The translations under genes and the position numbers were made by a program. From JBKPNX01 sp046732855 (GTDB taxonomy: Bacteria; Pseudomonadota; Alphaproteobacteria; Geminicoccales; Geminicoccaceae), in the NCBI GenBank assembly GCA_046732855.1, contig JBKPNX010000213.1:1-18041 (forward strand): a stretch of DNA of 18,041 nucleotides. The letters run 5' to 3'. The notes under the pieces are model-generated. The model was not told the origin of the DNA and made no database searches. It saw only the letters and a list, made by a program, of their open reading frames with translations. Below, piece after piece: positions 12,556 through 18,041 of this stretch (within the stretch, counting starts at the first letter, position 1; the number at the start of each line of letters is the position of its first letter).

Positions 12556-13245
12556 ATGCTCGCGCGATACAGCGCGGCGCTCGGTGTGCTGCTGTCCGCG
12601 GGCTGCACCCACGATCCGATGGTCGTGCACAACGTCTACCCGGGATTGGTCGCGGCCGAGGCGCCCGAAGGCGCGCTGACCCAGGTTCTGTTCAGCGACG
12701 ACGCCGTTCCGGCGCAGCAGGGCCTGCTGTACATCGCCATGTTTGACGCCGGCGTGGCCGGGCAGAACGCCAGCCTCGCCCGGGCCGCGGCCACCGCCGA
12801 GGGGGCCAGGACCCGGGTCGGCGAGGTGCTGTACGCGATCGACCCGGAGATCGCCCCGCCATGGCCCGCCAAGAACAGCGGCATCGTCGAGGTCTGGGCG
12901 GGCTCGGGCTACGGGCTGCGCCGCTCGCTTCCCCGCATGATCGACGACATCAGGGCCGCGCTCGACCGGGACAGCGCATCGGCTGCGGTGCGCAATTATG
13001 GCCCCCGCGCTATCCACTGCGCCGAGAACGCGTTCCAGGGTACGGAGCGGGTGCGCGCGCTCGGCGAGCAGGTGCTCGGTGCCACCACGGATGCCGAGCT
13101 CGATCCGCTGCTGCGCCAGCTGGACGAGGCGGCGACCGCGCTGAACAATGGCGTGCCCTCGCCCGACGACGAGGGCTGCGGGCTGCAGCAGACGTTTCTC
13201 TACCTGCAGCAGGTCGACATCTATTCGCCGGACGGCGGCGTATAG
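12556..13245 (+). CDS. Putative lipoprotein of unknown function
   Basis: I do not recognise this family. From the ATG at 12556 the protein has 229 residues and starts with a short signal peptide ending in the lipobox LSAGC, so Cys17 should be acylated and the protein anchored in the envelope. AAGGAAGA lies 5 bases ahead of this ATG; an earlier ATG at 12523 would add 11 residues and spoil the signal peptide. Two more cysteines, Cys155 (RAIHCAENAF) and Cys208 (DDEGCGLQQTF), could form a disulfide. Codon use matches its neighbours, so it looks like a real resident gene. It stands alone between the divergent aldolase gene and the convergent dehydrogenase gene, and an intrinsic terminator follows. 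Confidence 0.8.
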   Translation: MLARYSAALGVLLSAGCTHDPMVVHNVYPGLVAAEAPEGALTQVLFSDDAVPAQQGLLYIAMFDAGVAGQNASLARAAATAEGARTRVGEVLYAIDPEIAPPWPAKNSGIVEVWAGSGYGLRRSLPRMIDDIRAALDRDSASAAVRNYGPRAIHCAENAFQGTERVRALGEQVLGATTDAELDPLLRQLDEAATALNNGVPSPDDEGCGLQQTFLYLQQVDIYSPDGGV

Positions 13246-13316
13246 ACCCGCGCTACACGGCCGCCCCCGGCAGGAGCGGGTCGCTGACGGAAGGGGAGGC
13301 GCTGGTGAGCATCAGC

Positions 13317-13341
13317 GCTCCGGTGCCCGTCCGGAGCTTTT
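13317..13341 (+). terminator. Intrinsic terminator after the lipoprotein gene
   Basis: A perfect 7-bp stem GCTCCGG / CCGGAGC with a 7-base loop is followed by TTTT (13338-13341), 72 bases beyond the lipoprotein stop codon. Only the plus-strand direction has a T-tract. Confidence 0.6.
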
Positions 13342-13403
13342 CGGGCATCCCGAGATAGCCGGGTCGGGGCAGAATCGCGATCCGGTCGCACAGCTGGTCA
13401 TGA

Positions 13404-14318
13404 TCAGCCGGTCGCGCGCTCCTCGACGAGGATCTCGAGCGCGGTACGCAGCAGCCGCTCGGACGCCTCGCGCGTGGCGAACGCGGCGTGGGCGGTGAGC
13501 GTGACGTTCTCCAGGCGGGCGAGCGGATGGTCGGGCGGCAGCGGCTCGGTCGCGAACACGTCCAGTCCGGCGTGGGCGATGCGCCCGTCCTGGAGCGCCT
13601 CGATCAGCGCCGCCTCGTCGACGATCGCGCCGCGCGCGGTGTTGATCAGGATCGCGCCCGGCTTGAGCAGGCCGAGACGACGGCGATCGATCAGGCCGCG
13701 CGTCCCGTCGTTCAGGCTCAGGTGAATCGAGACCACATCTGCCTGCGCGAGCACGTCATCGAGCGCGGTCGCCTGCGCCGGCAGGTCCTCCGGCACGCCG
13801 CTGCGGTTCCAGGCGAGCACGCGCATGCCGAGCGCGGCGCCGAGGCGCACCATGACCTTGCCGATCCCGCCGGTGCCGACCACGCCGAGGCTCTTGCCGG
13901 CGAACTCGATGCCGCTCACCGGCTCGAACCGGCCGCCCCGGATGTCGCGGTCCATGCGCGCGATGCCGCGGCCGGCAGCCAACATCAGCGCGAGCGCGTG
14001 CTCGGCGACGCTCTGATCGCCGTAACCACCATAGGTGCGCACGCGGATGCCGAGGCGTGCGGCGGCGGCGAGGTCGATGAAGCTGGCCGCGCCGGTGCCG
14101 AGAAACACGATGCACCGCAGGCTCGGGCACGCCTCGAGCAGCGCGCGGTCCATCGTGGTGTGATCGTTCAGGGCGAACGCGCTGTCCTCGAGCAGCCGGA
14201 TCGCCTCGTTCGCCGACGGGCTGCCGACGTTGATCGTGAGATCCGGCACGATTTCGGCGAGATCGCCGCGATACAGCTCGTGCAGGAACGGCGGACAATC
14301 GATGAACGTCGCTTTCAT
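13404..14318 (-). CDS. D-2-hydroxyacid dehydrogenase (NAD-dependent family)
   Basis: Oxidoreductase that interconverts a 2-hydroxyacid and a 2-ketoacid with NAD(P). From the ATG at 14318 it has 304 residues. The nucleotide-binding motif GTGGIG is at 148-153 in GVVGTGGIGKVMVRLGAALGMRVLAWNR. The catalytic residues are Arg229 (NTARGAIVDEAAL), Glu258 (GLDVFATEP) and His277 (LTAHAAF). The N-terminal substrate domain has FLGTGAASFIDLAAAARLGIRVRTYGGYGDQSVAEHALALML. AGGGAGGGG just upstream makes the start firm. The open frame runs on upstream to 14612 only because the decayed hicA remnant shares the frame. The exact substrate (glycerate, phosphoglycerate, lactate or other) cannot be read from sequence. 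Confidence 0.92.
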   Translation of the reverse strand: MKATFIDCPPFLHELYRGDLAEIVPDLTINVGSPSANEAIRLLEDSAFALNDHTTMDRALLEACPSLRCIVFLGTGAASFIDLAAAARLGIRVRTYGGYGDQSVAEHALALMLAAGRGIARMDRDIRGGRFEPVSGIEFAGKSLGVVGTGGIGKVMVRLGAALGMRVLAWNRSGVPEDLPAQATALDDVLAQADVVSIHLSLNDGTRGLIDRRRLGLLKPGAILINTARGAIVDEAALIEALQDGRIAHAGLDVFATEPLPPDHPLARLENVTLTAHAAFATREASERLLRTALEILVEERATG

Positions 14319-14376
14319 GGCCCCTCCCTGGCGCGACCTCGCGCCGCGCTCTCTCTCGTTGAGTTCCGCCTGCGCG

Positions 14377-14405
14377 ATGATCGGCCTGAGGCTACTCCCG
14401 ATCAA
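14377..14405 (-). promoter_or_regulatory. Possible promoter for the 2-hydroxyacid dehydrogenase gene
   Basis: On the minus strand TTGATC (14405-14400) and GATCAT (14382-14377) are 17 bases apart, placing a start about 60 bases ahead of the gene. The -10 matches at four of six positions, so this is tentative. Confidence 0.25.
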
Positions 14406-14539
14406 GCTCCCGAATTCGTGAGGCCGGGCCCGCTTGCGCGCATCGATCCGGTGGCCAGGGCTGAAGCGGGTCCAGAACGGCGGGAACCCAACTTGCCGCG
14501 CACCGCGGCCGCGCGAGAGCAGCGCGTCGGGGCGCGTCA

Positions 14540-14734
14540 TAAAACGCCTGGGGCAGCCGGCCTGCTTCGACGTGTGGTTCGCCCAGCGCCTCGATTTGAT
14601 TTTGGCGTCCATCAGGCAGCGCCGCCACGCGACCGGGCTGTACCAGATCTCGTGATCGCTTTGCCCTGGCGTTCGAAACGACAGCAGGCAACGCGCCGCA
14701 GTTTCTTGACCGCAGGCGGGAAGTTCTCAGCCAT
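14540..14734 (-). pseudogene. hicA: Frameshifted hicA-type toxin gene (HicA/YcfA mRNA interferase)
   Basis: HicA toxins are small RNA-cleaving proteins with one double-stranded-RNA-binding-like fold. From the ATG at 14734 the frame reads MAENFPPAVKKLRRVACCRFERQGK, the HicA N-terminus. At about 14658-14660 the frame is lost by one base. The next frame continues directly with DHEIWYSPV, which holds the active-site His of the GDHEIW motif, and then MDAKIKSRRWANHTSKQAG. A second one-base shift near 14555 is needed to read the usual ending LPQAF, and no stop follows in the expected place. Intact HicA proteins are about 60-80 residues, which fits this span. Either the gene has decayed or two bases were lost in assembly: both sites can be explained by loss of one base from a GG or CC pair. 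It lies 21 bases behind an antitoxin-like remnant. Confidence 0.75.
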
Positions 14735-14755
14735 TCAGACGGGAACGGGCGCCCT

Positions 14756-14890
14756 CTATCGGCGCTCCGCGAGAAGGGCGAACGGGATATCCGCCGGGTG
14801 ATCGGCCGGCAGCAAATTATTCGCTTCGAGCAGTTCAACAATCGCGATCTTGAGCTTGTGCACCAGCATGTCCAGGGTATCGGCGCCCGC
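14756..14890 (-). pseudogene. C-terminal remnant of a DUF1902/HicB-like antitoxin
   Basis: The frame reads AGADTLDMLVHKLKIAIVEL, then LLEANNLLPADHPADIPFAL and LAERR before the stop at 14758-14756. This matches the C-terminal half of DUF1902 proteins, in which an ADTL motif leads into the helix K-L-x-x-x-x-x-E-L-L-E-x-N; these are partners of HicA toxins. The expected N-terminal strands (aromatic W-D-E-A and SDDVPGL-type motifs) are not found upstream in this frame. A possible partial match VEIA in another frame at about 14906-14895 suggests a small indel. I saw no good start codon. It should have neutralised and repressed the adjacent toxin; as it stands it is probably non-functional. Confidence 0.6.
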
Positions 14891-15241
14891 GATGCTGCAA
14901 TCTCGACGGGTTGCGCGAGCCGGCAACACCGCCAGCAGCGCAAAGGCGCATTGGCCGAGCCGAGCAGCCTCGGTCGGGCCTCACTCGGCGTCACATCATC
15001 GAGAGCGCGCCCGGAAAGTTGTCGAGCCGACCGAGGGCCTGCGCACCCGAGGCTGCGACCCGCAGACGCCTGGCGCGTGGCACGAATCGCCTCGTGTCAT
15101 GATCGCCCGGATCGCGATACCGGCCCTGTCGGTCAGGCCTGAGCCCGCGCATAGCTCACGGCCATCAATGTGGAACCCGTGGAGCCGGATTCGCGTTTAG
15201 CCGTCGGTCGCGCCGTCGATTGCTGCGCCGGGAGAATTGCC
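14891..15241. other. Non-coding stretch upstream of the PQQ dehydrogenase operon
   Basis: About 350 bases separate the antitoxin remnant from the TTG start of the dehydrogenase gene. I see no protein with family features on either strand, no RNA gene and no clear repeat. Its right part should contain the operon's promoter, but I could not pick out a convincing one. The left part may hold the lost N-terminal half of the antitoxin. Confidence 0.5.
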
Positions 15242-17017
15242 TTGCCGTTGCGACCTGCCCTCAGGCGGTCCGCTTCCGTGTGCGTGGCCTGTTGCACTGT
15301 CCTGGCCGCGGGGTCTGCGATGGGGCAGGACGACGGCGTATGGCCGATCCCCGGGCAAAACCTGGCCGGGTTCCGCTACAGCCCGCTCGACCAGATCGAC
15401 GCGGACAACGTCAAAGGCCTGGTCGTGGCGTGGACCTTCTCGGTAGGCGTGCTGCGCGGGCAGGAGGCGGCACCCATCGTGGCCGACGACACGATGTTCG
15501 TGGTCACGCCGTACCCCAACATTCTCTACGCCCTCGACCTCACCAAGCCCGGGGCGCCGCTCAAATGGAAATACGAGCCCAAGCCCGTCGCCGCCGCCCA
15601 GGGCGTGGCCTGCTGCGACACCGTCAATCGCGGTGCCGCCTATGCCGACGGCAGGGTGTTCTTCAACACTCTCGACGGCCAGACCGTCGCGCTCGACTCC
15701 GCCACCGGCGAGGAGCTCTGGCGGACCCCCCTCGGCGACATCAACCTCGGCGAGACGATCACGATGGCGCCGCTGGTGGTCAAGGGCAAGGTGATGGTCG
15801 GCAACAGCGGCGGCGAGAATGGCGTCCGCGGCTGGATGACGGCGCTCGACGCGAGCGACGGCAGCATAGCGTGGCGCGCCTATAGCACCGGGCCGGACCG
15901 CGACGTGCTGATCGGCGAGCGTTTCAACCCGTTCTACGAGCAGGACCGGGGCCAGGACCTCGGGGTCGCGAGTTGGCCGCCCGACGCCTGGCGGATCGGC
16001 GGCGGCACCGTCTGGGGCTGGCTGACTTACGACACCGAGGCGAACCTGCTCTATTACGGGACGGCCAACCCGGGGCCGTGGAACCCGGAGCAGCGGCCCG
16101 GCGACAACAAATGGACCGCCGGGATGTTCGCCCGCGACCCGGATACTGGCGAGGCGGTATGGTTCTACCAGTGGAGCCCGCACGACCTCCACGATTACGA
16201 CGGCGTCAACGAGAACGTCCTGATCGATCTCGAGTGGCAGGGGCAGCCCCGCAAAACGCTGATCCATCCCGACCGCAACGGCTATCTCTACCTTCTCGAC
16301 CGGCTGACCGGCGAGGTGCTCTACGCCAAACCCTTCGCCCCGATCACCACGTCCACGGGCGTCGACCTTAAGACCGGGCGCCTGATTTACAATCCGGCCA
16401 AGGAGCAGCAGGTCGGCCGAGTGACGCGCGAGATCTGCCCAGCCTCACCGGGAGCGAAGGACTGGCAGCCCTCCGCGTACTCGCCCAAGACCGGATGGCT
16501 CTACATCCCCCACAACAATCTTTGCCAGGATGCGGAGCCGGCGCAGACCAGCTACATCGCGGGCACTCCCTACGTCGGCATGGACGTGCGGATGTATGCC
16601 GGGCCAGGCGGCCATCGCGGCGAGCTGACCGCCTGGGACGTGGCGGCCGGGCGCGAGGTCTGGACCATCAAGGAGGATTTCCCGGCCTGGAGCGGGGCCG
16701 CGGTGACCGCGGGCGACCTCGTGTTCTACGGCACCATGGACGGCTGGTTCAAAGCGGTGCACGCCAGAACCGGCGAGCCGCTCTGGCAGTTCAAGGTCGG
16801 CTCGGGCATCGTCGGCCAGCCCACGGTCTATCGCGGACCGGATGGCAAGGAGTACGTCGCCGTCCTGTCTGGCGTGGGCGGCTGGGCGGGCGCCATCGTC
16901 GCGGGCGGCCTGGATGCGCGCGATGGCACCGCGGCGCTGGGCTTCGTCAACGCGATGGGCGACCTGCCGCAACACACCAGCAAGGGCGGCATGCTCTATG
17001 TCTTCGCTCTGCCGTAG
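15242..17017 (+). CDS. xoxF: PQQ-dependent methanol/ethanol dehydrogenase, lanthanide-type signature (XoxF/ExaF-like)
   Basis: Periplasmic eight-bladed-propeller quinoprotein that oxidises methanol or other primary alcohols and hands electrons to a cytochrome c. From the TTG at 15242 (GGGAGA 6 bases upstream) it has 591 residues with a signal peptide ending around AAGSAMG. The adjacent cysteine pair that contacts PQQ is Cys124-Cys125 (GVACCDTVNRG). The metal-site Asn region is YYGTANPGPWNPEQRPGDNKW. The catalytic Asp318 lies in HDLHDYDGVNENV, and Asp320 two residues on is the extra aspartate of lanthanide enzymes; calcium-type MxaF has Ala there. ICPASPGAKDWQPSAYSPKTG and VAVLSGVGGWAG are further family matches. 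An ATG at 15170 would add 24 residues that do not look like a signal peptide. ExaF/PedH-type ethanol dehydrogenase is the main alternative to XoxF. Confidence 0.88.
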   Translation: MPLRPALRRSASVCVACCTVLAAGSAMGQDDGVWPIPGQNLAGFRYSPLDQIDADNVKGLVVAWTFSVGVLRGQEAAPIVADDTMFVVTPYPNILYALDLTKPGAPLKWKYEPKPVAAAQGVACCDTVNRGAAYADGRVFFNTLDGQTVALDSATGEELWRTPLGDINLGETITMAPLVVKGKVMVGNSGGENGVRGWMTALDASDGSIAWRAYSTGPDRDVLIGERFNPFYEQDRGQDLGVASWPPDAWRIGGGTVWGWLTYDTEANLLYYGTANPGPWNPEQRPGDNKWTAGMFARDPDTGEAVWFYQWSPHDLHDYDGVNENVLIDLEWQGQPRKTLIHPDRNGYLYLLDRLTGEVLYAKPFAPITTSTGVDLKTGRLIYNPAKEQQVGRVTREICPASPGAKDWQPSAYSPKTGWLYIPHNNLCQDAEPAQTSYIAGTPYVGMDVRMYAGPGGHRGELTAWDVAAGREVWTIKEDFPAWSGAAVTAGDLVFYGTMDGWFKAVHARTGEPLWQFKVGSGIVGQPTVYRGPDGKEYVAVLSGVGGWAGAIVAGGLDARDGTAALGFVNAMGDLPQHTSKGGMLYVFALP

Positions 17018-17834
17018 GGCGCTCGCGCTGCTCGCGCTCGTCGCGCTCAGTGCGGCGCCGGCCAGCGCGGAAAAGCACGCCCACGTGCTTCGGGCATGTG
17101 CCGATCCGAACGACCTGCCCTTCTCCAACGATCGGGAGCAGGGGTTCGAGAACCGTATCGTCCGGCTGATCGCGGCGGATCTGGGCATGGCGGTCGAGTA
17201 CGCTTGGTGGCCGCAGCGCCGCGGCTTCATTCGGAACACGCTCAATGCGGATCGCTGCGACCTCGTGGCGGGGGTGCCCGCGGACTACGAACCGACCCTG
17301 ACCACGCGTCCTTACTACCGATCGAGCTACGTCGCCCTGACCCGGGCTGATCCCGGGCTGCACATCACGAGCTTGGACGATCCCCAGCTGCGCGAGCTGC
17401 GCATCGGCGTGCAGATGATCGGCGACGATTTCGCCAACACGCCGCCCGCGCACGCGCTCAGCCGGCGCGGCATGGTCGATAATGTCAGGGGTTACCCGGT
17501 TTACGGCAACTACGCCGAAACGAATCCCGCGGCCCGCATCGTGCGCGCAGTGGCGTCGGGCGAGATCGACGTCGCGCTGGTCTGGGGTCCGCTCGCCGGC
17601 TACTTCGCCGCGCTCGAGGATCCGCCGCTTTCGGTGACCCCGCTCGCCGCCAGCGCCGATGAGGGGCTGCCGTTCGCGTTCGACATCGCGGTCGGGGTGC
17701 GCAAGCAGGATCGCACGCTGCGCGACCTGCTCGATGAAGTGATCGCACGCCGCAAGACCGAGATCGACCGTATCCTCGCCGAGTATCACGTTCCGCGGGT
17801 CGCTGACGCGCCCGCCGCGGGGAGTGACCGGTGA
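16998..17834 (+). CDS. xoxJ: XoxJ/MxaJ-like periplasmic binding protein of the quinoprotein dehydrogenase system
   Basis: Protein of the family often annotated as quinoprotein-dehydrogenase-associated ABC-type substrate-binding protein. It is thought to help activate or assemble the dehydrogenase rather than import a solute. The 278 residues start with a clear signal peptide (SLCRRALALLALVALSAAPASA). The mature protein opens with LRACADPNDLPFSNDREQGFENRIVRLIAADLG and continues with VEYAWWPQRRGFIRNTLNADRCDLVAGVP and TTRPYYRSSYV, the hallmark stretches of MoxJ/XoxJ. The ATG lies inside the end of the dehydrogenase gene (20-base overlap), and its stop overlaps the next start by four bases (GTGA). 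One tightly coupled operon is therefore likely. Confidence 0.87.
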   Translation: MSSLCRRALALLALVALSAAPASAEKHAHVLRACADPNDLPFSNDREQGFENRIVRLIAADLGMAVEYAWWPQRRGFIRNTLNADRCDLVAGVPADYEPTLTTRPYYRSSYVALTRADPGLHITSLDDPQLRELRIGVQMIGDDFANTPPAHALSRRGMVDNVRGYPVYGNYAETNPAARIVRAVASGEIDVALVWGPLAGYFAALEDPPLSVTPLAASADEGLPFAFDIAVGVRKQDRTLRDLLDEVIARRKTEIDRILAEYHVPRVADAPAAGSDR

Positions 17835-18041
17835 ACGCACCCGGAGCGCTCGGGCTGGCGCTGGGCGTGGCGCTCGCGCTCGCGGGCTGCAAGCGCGAGG
17901 AGCGCGACTACCGGCCGAACCCGGCAGCGGCGGCGCGCGCCCAGACGATCGCGCTGAGCCCGCTCCAGCCGGGCGGGTCCCACCCGACCCTGGTCGTGCC
18001 GAACGAGTACGAAGAGAGCGCGTACGCGGTGTCCGAAGGTC
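17831..18041 (+). CDS. Lipoprotein c-type cytochrome, N-terminal part, cut by window edge
   Basis: Probable electron acceptor of the dehydrogenase. The GTG at 17831 overlaps the xoxJ stop, and GGGGAG lies 6 bases upstream. The first residues form a signal peptide ending in LALAGC, a lipobox, so the protein should be membrane-anchored. After a Pro/Ala-rich linker it reads VVPNEYEESAYAVSEG, which in related cytochromes (NAYAISEG...) comes directly before the haem-binding CxxCH. The haem motif itself is outside the window, so the assignment rests on this pre-haem motif and on operon position. It would be the xoxG-equivalent of the cluster. Confidence 0.72.
   Translation, partial: MNAPGALGLALGVALALAGCKREERDYRPNPAAAARAQTIALSPLQPGGSHPTLVVPNEYEESAYAVSEG

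Noticed and set aside
14658..14662. Programmed -1 ribosomal frameshift in hicA
   Set aside because: A -1 shift at GGC AAA would restore the frame, but there is no proper slippery heptamer, a second shift is needed later, and the partner antitoxin is also broken. Decay or sequencing error is simpler.
14392..14994. 200-codon minus-strand open frame starting MTPSEARPRL
   Set aside because: Its composition is not protein-like over most of its length. The real signals in this stretch are the DUF1902 and HicA remnants, which lie mainly in the other frames.

Overview
The window is high-GC, densely packed bacterial DNA. It most likely comes from an alphaproteobacterium of the Rhodospirillales type. 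This is inferred from the gene order (rpoD, dnaG and yqeY on one strand; carA, carB, greA, trxB and a LysR gene on the other), the strong G/C third-position bias and the protein sequences. No rRNA or tRNA gene, CRISPR array, integrase or insertion sequence was seen.

Left part (1-10285) is core chromosome. On the minus strand lie the N-terminal part of the housekeeping sigma factor RpoD, DNA primase DnaG and the GatB/YqeY-domain protein. Diverging from these on the plus strand are carA-carB (carbamoyl phosphate for arginine and pyrimidines) and greA, almost without gaps. They are followed by trxB (thioredoxin reductase) and a LysR-type regulator 12 bases behind it.

Middle part (10286-14318) is more variable. 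Directly after the LysR gene is a probable stand-alone small RNA (about 10370-10543) with its own promoter-like sequence, four hairpins and a strong intrinsic terminator. Next come msrP (periplasmic methionine-sulfoxide reductase, with no msrQ beside it) and a class II aldolase/adducin-family gene, both on the minus strand. A lipoprotein gene of unknown function is on the plus strand, and a D-2-hydroxyacid dehydrogenase gene is on the minus strand.

Right part (14319-18041). The apparently empty stretch upstream of the dehydrogenase holds the decayed remains of a toxin-antitoxin module: the C-terminal half of a DUF1902/HicB-like antitoxin followed by a frameshifted hicA toxin gene. The last 2.8 kb is a tightly coupled periplasmic alcohol-oxidation operon. 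It encodes a PQQ-dependent methanol/ethanol dehydrogenase with the extra aspartate typical of lanthanide enzymes (XoxF/ExaF type), an XoxJ-like periplasmic binding protein, and the start of a lipoprotein c-type cytochrome that probably takes the electrons. The window ends inside the cytochrome.

The items most worth following up are the small RNA, the decayed HicA/DUF1902 pair and the lanthanide-type dehydrogenase operon. No convincing wholly new multi-gene system was seen.
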